Source: Dipylidium caninum (Eukaryota; Platyhelminthes; Cestoda; Cyclophyllidea; Dipylidiidae). Taken from it: 64,000 bases of DNA. The position numbers and the translations under genes are program-made. Positions 51,501-64,000 of the stretch are shown here, piece after piece (the stretch's first letter is position 1; each line of letters opens with the position of its first letter). The stretch is from NCBI GenBank assembly GCA_017562135.1, contig QEYB01001312.1, positions 744,001 to 808,000 of the forward strand, read 5' to 3'. Below the pieces are notes generated by a model that searched no databases, had not been told where the DNA came from, and saw nothing but the letters and a program-made list of their open reading frames with translations.

Positions 51501-53628
51501 TCGTCAAGTCTATTTGAAATAGTCGAAGAAGGGGGATCTGATTTTGTGACTGTTAGGTAGAAAATTGGCCTCGAACGGGCTCCAAGGAAACAGCTAGTCT
51601 GCTCTCGTTGGCACGCCTGAGGGGTCCAGGCGTGCGACGTTCTGGCAGGCGAAAGGGGTGTGGGGTGCGGCTGCTCAAACGCCACTTCAAAGTACGAGTG
51701 AGACGACCGCGAAGCTCAGGGGCGATGGGGCGTCTTTCCACGCTACGAGGGCCTGCCGACGATCGCTGGGCGAGCAATCTGGGTGTGGCCTCGGGTCTCA
51801 TGAGACTGTTTGAGGAGCCGAAATTCTCTCCTCCTCCGCGTGTCTCGGGGCTGGGCTCGGTGTGAATGTGGTGGGAGAACGCGACTGTGAGATAACTTTT
51901 TTTATGCCGATGCTTTCTGCAATAAAACTTGTTTATGCAATGCCGGATGAAAGACATGCTACATCGGTGGTGGGAAAATTTGCGCACAGCTTTGACTCAA
52001 CGCTTAAAATCCCCTTTCGGTGGTGCAAACAGTTAGGCTCGGTGACAGTTTATGCCATACCCGAAGAAGGCTCCATTTTCCCCCGCCTGATTCTGCTTGT
52101 TTCGTCATTCATCTCCATTCGATTTGACACGGGGATGGTAGAAGCCGGTAGATCTGGCTCTAGGATACATGGTCAAGGATAGGCGGAATTCATCGGGCGG
52201 ACACTGCTGGGACGACGTCCTCTTCCACCACTTTCAGCCCCGCAATGAGGAAAGAGGGGGCAAAAAACTCGAGAAAGGTGGGGATGATGATTTTCGAGTG
52301 CTCCATTTCCCTTAAATTTACAAGTGTGCCCAATCAAGGCGTATGGTGGTCCCCGAGAGACTGTGATGCGCCTTCTTTTAGGACTGGCTGGATGATGGTG
52401 GGGAGATTCACATTGTGCCGGTGGAGGCAACGCTCCTCGACTCCCTTCAGGGGAGGGCCGCTCAAGAAGGAAAAATCAAAGGGCCTCAGGCGCCAGTAAA
52501 GGAGGTAAGTCACCGCCTCATATTGGCGCGGCTTTATGAATTTTGCCCGAGTAAAGGGAAGTGACCTCATCACGTCCCGTCAGGTGTTTTGTCATTCAGT
52601 CGATCCGAGGATTAGGGACGCGGCAGGGTCGAGCTGCCGTTTAATGTTCACGGGAACACTGAGACTATCGCTTTGGATGGAAGGTGGTTGAAGTAGACGT
52701 ACTCAGACGCTTTTGTTCATCCTTCTGACAGCCGGTTAAAGAGCCCGAAATAGTCCCTCGTACGCCTCCCCCGGTTCGCAAGGTTCCTGAGGCTCACCTG
52801 GCGCCAAAGAAGATGCCCGTCCAGAGTTCTCTTAAGTCCAACAGCTGCGATTCCGATGTAAGTGGTGGAACTCACCTGTTGGCCAGGCAAGTGCCAAGCA
52901 AGTGTCGTTCCACTCGCCAGCCTTTGAATGCATGCCTTGCATTCGCACCTCCTAACAAACATTTCTACAAGCGCACCGTCATTCTGTAGGTGTCAGTCGA
53001 TGATAGACTGAGATCGACTGTAGCTGGCGGTGTCTCGAAAACCACCGACTTGAGAGATCCAGCAAGCGACTCTAAACCCGTCATCTCCAGCGGATACCAA
53101 CTCTACGTAAGTCTTATCACACCCTCGAGAGTTTGCGTGGACGCAGAACTCAGGTGGCCTCCTGTTAGCGCCGCCATCTGGCCAAACAGATGCCTGGGTT
53201 TTCTTTTTGCTTTGGATTCAACAAATAAACCGCCTTCTCCCAGGTCCACTGGTGTCCTCACTTCAGCGCGCTATCACAGTTTTGACAGTTGTTATGGAGG
53301 AGAAAATCGAATGGTGAGGTGGCAGAGTAGAATGTACCCTCGTAGAGGACTGAGTCTACGTCCTCTGTAATTTATTCCACAGTTCCATCGAAAGATACAC
53401 ATTTATGGAGTTAATTTACCTCGCCTGAGTTGAAGTACAAGTTATGGCCTTTAAATATGTCATAATCAACCGTGTCCCCTTTCATTACGCCAGATGTCGA
53501 GCACGAAAAAGTCCAGTCAACTGGCCCCGATGACCACTCAGACCGAAAGAGGCCCTCAGTACCGCGGACGACCGTCTGCCCAACCCACCCATCAAATGTC
53601 CAACGGTTACAACTCCGACGTCGATTAA
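48570..53628 (+). CDS. Unrecognised 466-residue coiled-coil, acidic and proline-rich protein
   Basis: Eight exons: 48570-48629, 49265-49469, 49702-49985, 50726-51145, 52451-52504, 52732-52857, 52990-53106, 53494-53628; total 1401 nt, with every junction in phase. Seen in order: a Ser/Asn-rich start (MKSSTHWFTGRSSKNN), a heptad-like coiled coil (SEKVQALEAELAAKNKDLKE, about residues 47-75), a second helical piece (VLYRELEEFNETV), a middle helix (AKQIIDLNNRLKAAYDYILE), an acidic cluster (GDEDDEESEEEN), repeated VKEP with PRTPPPVRKVP, and a polar, probably disordered tail. There is no signal peptide or membrane segment, so it is likely cytoplasmic or cytoskeletal. I do not recognise a family. The regular phases, good splice sites and the poly(A) signal argue that it is real. 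The start of the fourth exon is the least certain point. Confidence 0.75.
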
Positions 53629-53672
53629 TTCCGCAGGCTGAGGAAGCCCGTTATGGCTACTGCATTTCATCT

Positions 53673-53678
53673 AATAAA
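53673..53678 (+). terminator. Poly(A) signal AATAAA of the coiled-coil gene
   Basis: A canonical AATAAA 45 bases after the TAA at 53626-53628, giving a very short 3' UTR. It is the best-placed signal in the window. Confidence 0.7.
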
Positions 53679-55313
53679 ACACTTTCATTTCGACTAGCAC
53701 AGATGAATGGAGAAACAGATGAGAAACCTAACTGAAATCTGTCATTTTTCTTACTACAAAACCAAATTTGAAACTTAAACAAAAAAGCGCCTTTGTTCGG
53801 CGGAGAATGGGAATTATGAAACTGAAAATGACTTTTTCCCCGAGACACTCTTTGACCATACCTAATTTATCCATTTATTTGAAACAACTCAGGTAGGAGT
53901 TTATTAGACAAGTGAATGCATTAAGCCTCCACAATTGTGATTGTACCGACTTTTGGATGAGAACGCCCAGGACAGCAGTTAGATGTCACTGCTTGGGACT
54001 CTGGCGAGTGTCAAAAGTGGACGCAAAAACCGAGCATCACGGACCAGATTGCTAAGTCTAATCGCGAGTCGATTTGAAGCCTATGTTAACACAAGGCAGG
54101 GAGTTAGAAGGGCCCATTGTTGTGATTACTCCTGAACTCGGAAAAGTGAATTCATTGCCTTGGGTAACTTACTTGCGAGGCCAGGGATGGTGAGGGGCGT
54201 ATCGGTCCCCCAGTGTGGGGGGTGCGCCAAAATGAATTGTTTTGAAAGCACTAAAACGAACATGCTAGCGATAGGTCGGGGTTGTGTCGGGGATAGAGGG
54301 TGAAGTTGAGGGATCGAGTAAGAATCACCTCGATTCCAGTTGTATGAGGAAGGAATAAACGTTACGATGGCAACACTCGTTAACTCCATTCGTTGTTTCA
54401 TTTTATTATGGTGTGAGACCAAACTAAAATTATAAACTAGGAATATCAGCCTCAACGGGGTCTGGCGTCTTTCTTTACCAAATAGCACATTTGAAGTTCA
54501 AAACAAAGTGTCTGTCGCTTTTCTCAAATAATTAATAACATCCAAGCCTCTCTCGTAATGCCAGAAATTAATGTTATTAGAGAAAAGTCTTGGGTCGACT
54601 ATTTGAGAATCATTCTCACGAGCAAAAGGGTCGTAACCTTGTTAAACCGCTAATGTGTCATACTCTAATATGTTTTAATTAGTTTCGATGCTTAGCAATT
54701 AGTAAAGAGGACGACTTTCAATTGAGTCAGAGGCTGAACGCTCACAATGTAGTTCTGTCAGGATTGAAAATGTGGATTGTCCTCACCATATAATTTCCAA
54801 TATTGAAAGTGAAACTAGTCAAATATAACTTGTGCATTGTCTTTATCCTTACCAAAGAAATCGCCCCTTTGGCTATTGTGATAGAAAAGGAGATTTGACG
54901 GTAAAAGACTTAACGGAAGAGCACAAAAATATAAGGTTTAAATTCCTCTTTCCAAAACTGTACACTTTTCGGAATAGGTTTGTAATGCATATGGAGAGGG
55001 GGTCAAAGTACTTCTGTACCAAATCTTCCAATAGCTGAACTAAAGAAGGACTAAATAAAATTCAACCCCTTTTGTTAAATTGATCAAGGCTAAAAGGACA
55101 CGCCATTTGTTATAATATATAGAAATAAAAAAGCGCAAAAATTCTAAACCAAATATCTTTAGCATTCTCAGAAATTAAAGAAATTTGAAAAATTATAAGT
55201 AAAATTATGCTTAGATAAGATATGGGGACAGACAATACATACATGTGAAAAGTATCAAATAATATAGTTAGTGCGCGGTATTTACGATTGTCGCCTCACA
55301 AGCCTGCTGTAGT
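53679..55313. other. Intergenic spacer upstream of mitofusin
   Basis: AT-rich, especially after 54.5 kb. No gene was recognised; frames at 54126-54488 (minus) and 54832-55038 (plus) are short and motif-free. The mitofusin promoter should lie near its right end. Confidence 0.5.
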
Positions 55314-58300
55314 ATGACGGAGGATTCGATGGCCGGTGAGGTTAACACTCGTCAGCGAAATTTACTTATGAGGAGTACTACACACTCAGATCTCCTAAAG
55401 TTTAAGGAAGCCAAGCAGGAATTGCAAAAAATTTTCTCGGAAGTAGAGAACTACGTTAATGACTGCAAACAATTCTTCAAAGAGAAGCTTTCAGAAGATG
55501 TGGGCAAGCGATTATCCCCCGCCCTCGAACAATCTTCCACCGCCGACCTGCACCCGTACGTTGAAAAGGTGAAACAAATTCAAAGCATCATTTCGCGCAA
55601 TCAAATGAAGTGCGCCTTTTTCGGGAGGTATGTGTTCGTACACCACAATTAGCTTGCCAACGCAGAAGTATTCTATTGTTCTCCCATAAGTATGCATAAA
55701 TGTGCGTACCTTGATAGATTGATCTTAAACTCTCCGTGCCATCAGTTGACTTTATTCCTTTGTTAATGTTATACCTGAAATTATCGTGGCCCATAGTCTT
55801 AGGCACATCTTTTTTTTCAAGTATCCTATTACTTTCTTCTGTGAATTAGAACATCAAATGGGAAGAGTACAGTTATAAACGCGATGCTCGGTGCGAGGAT
55901 TCTTCCTTCTGGTATTGGTCACACAACGAATTGTTTCGTTCAGGTCCAAGGCACGGACCAGAAGCAGGGATTTTTTACAACAGGAGTCCACTTCTGACGC
56001 CAACTCCAACGGGGAAGCTCACGTATTTACAGAGGTATGCAATATATCTGTGGTTTTGCCTCTAAACTATCATATGTTGAATTGGGGATTGTTTTTTTTC
56101 TTAGCCTCAACCAATAGAATCTGTTAGCCAACTGGCTCATTCGTTGAGTTCAGCCAAATTGGCTAGTGACGCCCTTATATACCTTTTCTGGCCCAGTTCC
56201 AGTTGTCATTTGCTGCGGGAGGACGTAGTATTTCTGGACAGCCCTGGTGTGAATGTTGATCCTGATATGGACGCGTGGATTGATAAACATTGTCTCGACG
56301 CTGACGTTTTCATACTTGTTGCCAACGCTGAGTCCACTCTAATGCAAGCAGTAAGTTTTTGTTTTTTTTCCTGCATTGACTTCATTTTCTTTTTACATTT
56401 AGATTTCTTATTTTCACTATACAATATTCATAATCGAACTAAGTCCTGTAAATTCAAGAGCCGGTAAAGGTGTAGCATATGAATTAGTTCGCAAGACACT
56501 TTTAGGTCAAAATTAAAATACTTTTATCACCGTCGTTTTTCACTCCTATTCGGATTCTACTGAAATAGCTTAAAAAAAGGGATAATAATCTTATTGTGAA
56601 TTTGTGAGTATATAAAGTAGCGATGTAATGTTATAAAATGTTGAACTGTATGGAACTTTTGTAAATAGAAGCTTTCTTAATGTTTAGGAAAAAGATTTCT
56701 TTTATCGAGTCAGTAATAGAATCTCCAAGCCGAACATCTTTATCCTAAATAACCGCTGGGATGCCTCGGCAGGCGAAGCAGAGTTAGCGGATCAGGTTGG
56801 TCTAAAAATTTTCTCGTCTTTAGTAGCAAACCCTAGTTTCTTCTGGCTTGTTGTTTTAACCATAACATGATGCGACAAACTCCCCAGTACTTTGCGTTCT
56901 TGAATAGTCTCGCTGTAAATTCCATTTTCCCGACCCTTTAATCCCAATCATATTACCTCTGACAAAATTCACACTTTAAAGTCTTATAGTTCATTTTTTA
57001 ATGTGGTGTTAGGATATTTATTGTAAACAATTATCCTAATACTTCTGAACATTCAAAATCTGTGAGAATTTTTCATTGTATCAGAAGCTAATTCTATTCT
57101 AAAATAGTTGCATCACATGACCATTTATTACCAGCTTAACCGTACGGGAATTGGCGTTTTAGGCATAATGAGAGATTTTGTCTATCTTCCATATCTTCTT
57201 TGCGTTTTTTCATTGCCTATAATCTTTTGGCAGCTAGAACTAATCATGTCTGAAGTAAGTAATTAGAAAATAAAATATTGGTAATGTCTATTACGGATAT
57301 TTCCGTTGATTCTGATATAGCTTGGTTTTACATGTTTTTTTTTTAAGGATAAAATGCTTTTCTAACTTTTCCCTGTTAAAAACTTTCAGGTTTTCTGTCC
57401 TTGTGTTTCTTTTAAAAAACGCAATTATTTCTATTTCAGTCAATGTTTCGCAGAAATGTCGAACTCCATTGCTTCTCTGTGCATATCTTTACAACAAACT
57501 TTCTTGTAGTAAAGGGTTGTTATCAGCCGGTGATCAGATCAGATTGCTGAATTTCATTTACATGTATAGGTTAAGGAGCAACATTTGCAACGCTGCGTCT
57601 CCTTCTTGATGGACGAGTTAAAGGTGTGCGGGCGGGAGGAGGCTATGGAGCGTGTCTTTTTCATCTCCGCCCGTGAGGTTCTGACCATTCGTGCCAAATC
57701 CCTTAACAGTGGTACTCCTCCCGGCGCTGCACCCAACATCGGCTCTCCCTCAACTGGTGGTACGTTCTTCAATCATCTACTTTTATCCATTTTTCATACT
57801 GAGAGTAGTTTAGGAAGGTGTCTCCTTTGCACACATCGACTTCCTCATCCACATAATTGCTTCACAGTCCGGAATATGCCGTCACAGCAGGTGCCTTATG
57901 AAACCTTACATCGTGACTCGAGTGGCATACGGTATGCATATCTGACGTAAATATAAATTACTTTACTTTATGAAGGTATGGCAATCCTATGTCTATATGT
58001 TACTTTCGATCCATAATTTTTAATTTATTCACGGAACCCTTATTTATTTATTTATTTCAGGTTATCCATTAGCCGACGGGTGGCAGGCCCGTCTCATAGA
58101 ATTCTCAACTTTCGAGAAGGTCTTCGAGGTAAGTGACTTTTACTGTATGTTGTTAGATTTCTGCCGTTTACTTGGATACCTTTTGCTACCTTAATTTACT
58201 AATTTTCGTGGACACTTTTGACCAAATTAATTCACTGTGAATCGGAAGAGAACTTCGACTCTCTACCCTTATTTTCACGAGATTAAAGGAAAATTGAAAC

Positions 58301-61300
58301 TTCTTTATATGCTTTCTATTATCCTGTTAGTCCACCCTCCTTACTTACGTTACTGTAAACAAAAAAGTGTCTGACTTTGTCACTTACCATCCTTCAAAGT
58401 TCTTTTAACTCTACTTCAGCCAAGTGTGCTCGAGGTTTTATTTTTAAAATGCGGTAATGACAACCTGTACTGGGGGGGGGGGGGTTAGATACTTCATCGG
58501 CCGATAAGTGATTTAATAGCACTGTCTTTACTCAGTGTTTGTAACCAAAGCCTTTTCCGTTAATATTTGAAGGAGGAAGGATTGCATTTCTCTTTGAAAG
58601 TCGTTGAATTCATTTTCTTGTGTCGAAGCCATTGAAAAGGACCAGACTGAGCAATCCGTGTGGTCAATGTATATGCCAACGCGACGAGTGGATCTCGTGA
58701 ACTTGAGTCATATAGTTAGAGGAGTGGATAGGTAGTCTAGTGTAGTTGTATGTTTATCTTAATTTCGCCGACTTGAAGAATGAATCAATCTGTGAGGGCT
58801 GTTTTAAGTACAATTACACAACATACACCCTGTTACACTTTAATACTCGTAACTCTTAGCTTTTTCTTGCGAAAACTTTTTCATCTCTTGCGTCTCTTTA
58901 TGATCCATCGTAACGGTCAGATTTGTGTGTATGTTTTCTTAGACGTGAAATATTTCCCAATATTCTTTGGAATGGCAACCGCCACGATCTATCATGTGAT
59001 TCTTCCTCACTTGCCTAGATTTTCCCATGAATGCGTTAACCATACTCGCTTCCACTCCTTTCTCTCATTTCTTACTGCCGATTAGAAAGGTAGAATGGTA
59101 GTCGCTTTGTAGTGGTGAAACAGGATAAGGAGAATGGGGTGGAAGTGGCGATTTTGTATCGTAAACAGTCTTGCATCACAATTTTAGTGGGTCTAGGGCA
59201 GGACTTTTTCATCTTAGCTAGTAGTCTTGGTTGTCTGCTTTATAGAAAATCCTCTCCGATTCAGCCACCCGGACCAAATTCGCGTCTCACACGGAACAGG
59301 GCAAAGAACTGGCTGCCCACTTTCGCCATTTCATGGAGACAATTTACGAAGCAGCTTTGGAAGAGAAGTAAGAGGATTTGCTGTCTTATCTTACACTTCT
59401 CTCCTTATCCACTTCTTCGTATAGTCGAGAAATTAATAGGCCTCACGATTTGTTCTTAATAGGTTTGTCTAAACTCGAATTGGCCCCCTTGCTCGCTTTG
59501 TTTCCCTTGCCCCTTTATTATTTCTATTTTCTTTTTTGGCAATATCTGTGCCTTATCTACACTTCATAATTTGGTATAGTGAACTAGAGTGGTCTTGAAT
59601 AAATTGTCATTTTGATAGTAGCCAGTTTTGGGAAAATAAACAATAGTCTGCACCTGAGATAATCTTTTTCTAAGCAAATAACTTCGGATGTCCCAATTTT
59701 GGCCTTTTGCTGGTGCGTTAGTAGGTCCCGTGAAAATCTTACTGGGGCACCATTTGTATCCATCGTGGGGTGTGGACTTGTGTTGTCAGAAGGGGGAACA
59801 CAATCGAGAGTTGTTGAATAGTCGATAATGCGGAGGACAGACAGCCGAGCTTTGTATAAAATTGCCAACAAAGATATTATTTGTTTCGGTAAAATAATCA
59901 GTTCGACATAGGCTCTCAATCTTATTCATTTGGCCCTTGCTTATTCGTGCAGTTCTCCTATCTCCTGTTCTATAAATTGCTAGCGCCTGAAAGGTCTCAA
60001 CAAATAATTCAGCATAACTTTACTAGGCCCAAATAAATATTCTTCTGTCTTTCCATCATAGAGATGCAGGCATTCGCTACCGACGTCTTTCTCAGGCGAG
60101 GTTGGAGGAGCTGCGTTCGAAATTGCAAAAGGCCTCACAGACCATCAATGACCTCATCACCAAGTGTTTGCTGGATGTGGAGGCTCAGGTTGCAAATGCT
60201 CTCTGCAACGAAATTCAACGACTGGGCGAACTGGTAGAGAGTTTTAGTGGCCACACCTTCGAGGCAGACAACGAGGCGACACTCCGCGCTTACCGCCACG
60301 AGCTCAATTCCTACATTGAGCGCGAGTTAGGCAAAAAACTGGCCGATGCGTGTGCTGGTGACATTCACTCGCAAGTGATGCGCGCCGAACAGATAATGGC
60401 TGGTATGTTCTCGTATTAAAGGCAATTAGACGAGGACTATTCCTGCTCCGAGCCTGAGAACTATTGATAGAGTTCGAGTATTGAACAACACAATCATAGG
60501 TAGAACAGATTTAGCTTTATGTTGACCCTCAGACCCTGGAGATGGTTATGCATCACCTTCTTACCGTTGTATACATAGTTTATTGTTATTGTATCGTTAG
60601 GCATCTATGCCAGTCTGGTGGAATCGGACGAGGCTGCCAAGGGTAGGATTACGCAAAGCGTTGTCTCAAGCTCCTTTGAGCCGGAATTCCACGTCGATTG
60701 CCGCAACATTTGCGCAGAATTCAGGGAGGACTTGCGCTTCCGTTTCTCTCTCGGACTTTCTTCTCTAGCTGAGAGGTTGTTGCACAACCAGCGTAATGGT
60801 GCTTTTTCTTCCTCTGCTGTTAATGCATGGTCTCGAGGTTACGTAAGTGTCATATATATCTATCTTTCCCTTGGATGCAATCGAGATGATCTCATAATGG
60901 GGCGTCTTATTCACTCAATAGCTAATTCTGCACGTTCTTTGACTCTATTCAAGAGATCATCTCCTTAAACAGGTATTAACATAGGTTAGAAACGCTTAAA
61001 TAGGAGAGTTCTACCTTGCGTTCTTTATTTTTCTCAAAAATTTGTCGTGATACCAACAGCCCTCTCCTAAGTTCTGCTTTTTCAAGTGTGCTTGAATCGT
61101 GGCGTTGTAAAACTGTTTTAATGGAGAAGTCATTAAAACGTATTTAAATCCCACTTTTCAGGCTCGATCGCACGGTATGCCCGAGTATTCACCAGTTTTA
61201 CCTCTCGTTTTCTCCTCGCTTCAATCGTTATTCAGTCGAAACACCATCGGACTCCTCGCAGTCGGTGGGATTGTACGTTCTCAGTCATCATTGCAACTTG

Positions 61301-62821
61301 ACCAATTTGGTTAACTTTTTTTTTCCTTGTGTGGCACCTAATACTTCTTTACATCTTATCATGTTTGCCTCGGGGGTCATTGTGTGGAAATTGAATTTAC
61401 ATTTATCTCTTACAAGTAAGTTTGGGAGGCGCTATTGTACTCGTCTTTAGGATTCCCCACTTGTATTCTTTTCCAACTCCGATTATGGACTTGTGTTCGA
61501 CACCGGTTGTGGTCTACATTTGCCATTGTAACAAATGAGTTCTTTATCAAAATGCCTTAACTAGCTGGCGTTTTCGAACGTGCTGGCCTCAACTTTTCTG
61601 TGTAATTTCAAAGGTGCTAAAAGCTACGGGGTGGCGAATGATAATGGTTCTTGGAGGATTATACGCTGGTCTCTACGCCTACGAACGCTTGGCGTGGACA
61701 AACAGAGCTCGCGAGGCCGTCTTCAAGGCGCAATACGTTGACTACGCCTCCCAAAAACTCCGTCTCATTGTTGATCTCACCGGCACAAACGCGCGACACC
61801 AGGTGAGGCTTAGCTAAGGCTTCTTTTGTGTGGAAGGTCATGAAATCAGATCCAACCATTTCGGCCTTGCCTTTTTTTCTGGCCATGGATGAAGCTGCCT
61901 TCTGTTGCGCCCTGACATCATCTGCTCATAGGCCCTCCTTTTTGGGGTGGGCCTTACGTTAAATAGGCTTGGCATAGAAGTATACATTCTCAAAACCGCA
62001 TCTACCGAATAGTATTTCATTTTAGTGACTTTGTGGCGACTCTACGTCTAATACGACAGTGGCTTCAAGGGCAGGAGGTTGCTTTTAAAAAATTCTAGGT
62101 TTTGTTGTGAAAGCATGCCAAACGCCCATACGAAGTAACAGCAATGGGTGTGTGCATTTGAAAAGGGGCGAGACGAAGCGTTCCACTTTGATTAGTTGCC
62201 AAACTGCACATTGAAGGACTTGTGACATCGGCGTCGTACGATAAAAGTAACAAAATATGTCGTGTTTGAAGGCATACCACTTAATCTAATTTTTTCGGCA
62301 GCATGTAATGCGAAGGATTTGTTCTAACTGGCTACTTTTACATGGCTGCATGTCCAGCTTTCGTTGGATGGAAACCACTATAATTCTCAACTCGGCCAGG
62401 TGGGCAACTTATTGTTATTCCGAAAAGTTGGTTGCAAATCCTGACAAACAGTGAAATTACTTCGGTTTGTGTGTGGTTATTTAATGACTTCCTCTTTTAG
62501 GTGAAGCGAGAGTTACAGCAGATGAGAAAACGTCTTGGAGACGAAGGAGAGGCCGCGGCGAAGGTCCTCGCCGATGAATTGGGTCAATTGGACAGGGATT
62601 TAGTCACCCTTGACAACATCACTACCTCCGCTAAAACTCTAAAGTGAGTCTGAGATGTCTTTTTAAAATTTTTATTTGATTAAAGCTGGCAGAATGAAAC
62701 AGAATATTTTGTATCGAAGAGTGGAATGATCCCCTCGTTTTTTTTTAGGAATGGGGCGATCTACTTAGATGGCTGCTTAGACTCATTTCACAAGGAATAC
62801 ATCAGCTCGACATGGAACTAA
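55314..62821 (+). CDS. MFN: Mitofusin (outer mitochondrial membrane fusion GTPase), one apparent frameshift
   Basis: Thirteen exons: 55314-55627, 55850-56034, 56105-56350, 56688-56795, 57570-57759, 58061-58128, 59246-59367, 60062-60402, 60601-60842, 61162-61272, 61614-61802, 62501-62643, 62749-62821; 2331 nt (776 residues) once one extra T is ignored. GTPase motifs are complete: G1 [11 protein letters not shown] (about 102-112), G2 in GHTTN, G3 DSPG (about 211), G4 NNRWD (about 269). Then come HR1, [10 protein letters not shown], two membrane segments ([15 protein letters not shown] and [18 protein letters not shown], about 628-668) and a C-terminal HR2 coiled coil ending [10 protein letters not shown]. 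Mitofusins tether and fuse outer mitochondrial membranes (family knowledge). The ATG at 55314 is chosen because homology begins about 30 residues later and no better start exists. There is one copy here; whether there is a paralogue cannot be told. Confidence 0.95.
55971..55976 (+). other. T6 run carrying an apparent +1 frameshift in mitofusin
   Basis: The frame of [15 protein letters not shown] meets a stop soon after this run. With five T it continues [18 protein letters not shown] to a GAG|GTATGC donor that is in phase with the next exon. The spacing fits the family between the G2 and G3 motifs. Confidence 0.8.
58472..58484. repeat. G13 homopolymer in a mitofusin intron
   Basis: A run of G on the plus strand in the intron between exons 6 and 7. 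It has no coding role; length may be unreliable. Confidence 0.85.
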
Positions 62822-64000
62822 CCACCGCCTCACTTAATGTCCTTGTTATTCAGTATTTTTACTAGTCCTTATAAAGTTGTACGACTGTGATTATCATCTC
62901 GAGCACTTGCCTTCCCAACTCCTTCCCCTCCTCCTCCTTCCTGTATTGACATACACTGACGTGGCGAGTAAGAAACAGACAATTCTTTTTCTCTCATGGG
63001 AGTCTGGGCCGTTTGTTATTTGAGAATACTTCTACATGGAGGTATAGACTAAGGGAAAGTCCGATTGAATGAATGCGAATAAGAGGAAGAGGTGAATGGG
63101 AACTTGCTCTTCCGTTGTGGAAGACAGTAAAACAGTGTGCATCATGCAGGTGATCCATTGAGCCGTTAGACACGATGGAGAGCCTACCCACAGTGGTATT
63201 TCCTTCTCAGAGGGGGAAGGATTTTGGGACCATGGATGCGAAGATGGCGTGGGACAGAAGGCGGCCCACGATGGATGCCAACGGCGGGCTGCTCTCTGTG
63301 CGCGCGAGTACAACTGGGGCACTCGAAACCAATCGCAACGAGGTCAGCAAACACAGACCTCAAAGACAAGCTGAGCTGAGTGCTCATTAATGGGGCGCTT
63401 TGTGTAAGACACCTCGTCTGCCCCAGCTTCAACTGAGTCTTTTCGTCTTGCGGGGCGAGTGCGTTGTTATTTCTCATGAAGTCATTCGGTCCAGGTCGAA
63501 AAGTGAGAACACCGCTGAGCACAAGTCGACCAGGAGCGTCACAAAACAGTTGGGTGACCACAGAAATGCCAAAGACACCGCCTCTTCAGCGGTATACCAA
63601 TGCTACTTGAAAAATTCCCCACTTAGCAAATGCTTCCTACCCAGTACACGCGTCTTTAACCCCATCGACACGGAATAGAATTAAACCTCATCTACAGCGG
63701 ACGGCGACGAAAGAGTTTGACTCTTGCAGGAACCTCACTGTTGGGTTCGAGGGAGTTGTGCCTCACACAGTTGGGCGCCATGTCCTCACTCCACCGTAAA
63801 CAGACGGCAGAGTATTAATACGCAACGATTAATCGCGTCATGTTGGTGTTGGCACTTTTGATGACGACTGAGGGGAGTGAAGCATTCGGCGTATTCCCTT
63901 CATCAACACAGCATTTAGTGAAGGCCACCTGTTTCGTTGCAACGGCGGATGCCGGCCAAACCGACACCCTCAGCCCGTGACGGCAGTCATGCCATGCGAG
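62822..64000. other. Mitofusin 3' flank with no recognised gene
   Basis: It starts with the mitofusin 3' UTR (a TATAAA hexamer at 62870-62875 is the closest thing to a poly(A) signal). From about 63.0 kb the sequence is more GC-rich, like the 17-24 kb spacer. A 46-residue plus frame at 63840-63980 begins with a hydrophobic stretch (MLVLALLMTTEGSEAFG) but has no family motif. It could be an exon of a gene beyond the edge or part of a dispersed repeat. Confidence 0.4.

Overview
The window is a stretch of eukaryotic, intron-rich nuclear DNA, most probably from a parasitic flatworm (Platyhelminthes) and best explained as a tapeworm. The evidence is indirect: protein-coding genes with 5' mini-introns of 32 and 36 bp (a known flatworm habit) mixed with introns of 0.1-3 kb, a helminth-type mitochondrial CoA-transferase, and metazoan-only genes (fibrillar procollagen, SLC44, mitofusin). 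The species was not identified. All exon models were built by eye from splice signals, reading phase and remembered family motifs; no search was run.

Layout. 38-415 (-): the 5' end of an acetyl-CoA hydrolase/CoA-transferase family gene running off the left edge. 1976-16364 (-): a complete fibrillar procollagen of the alpha-V/XI type in 23 exons (model 4857 nt, 1618 residues: signal peptide, TSPN/laminin-G-like domain, 350 uninterrupted Gly-X-Y triplets, COLFI C-propeptide). 16365-24081: a GC-rich, gene-poor spacer with CA microsatellites. 24082-28686 (-): a complete MO25/CAB39 scaffold gene in 6 exons (350 residues). About 30667-46988 (+): an SLC44 choline-transporter-like gene in at least 18 exons, divergent from MO25 across about 2 kb. 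48570-53628 (+): an unrecognised 466-residue coiled-coil/acidic/proline-rich protein in 8 exons. 55314-62821 (+): mitofusin in 13 exons (776 residues after correcting one base). 62822-64000: no gene recognised.

The genes are not an operon. They are independent housekeeping or structural genes: mitochondrial acetate metabolism, extracellular matrix, LKB1/GCK-kinase scaffolding, choline transport, mitochondrial fusion and one unknown.

Points of interest. The collagen lacks the two cysteines that make interchain disulphides in vertebrate C-propeptides, carries an RTKR furin-like site before the C-propeptide, has four introns inside glycine codons, and has a 1050-residue helix. Two GC-AG introns lie in the SLC44 gene. 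SLC44 and mitofusin each have one extra base in a homopolymer that breaks a conserved frame, probably assembly errors. The coiled-coil gene may be lineage-specific. The A/T skew flips between the divergent MO25 and SLC44 genes. No clearly new biological system was seen.
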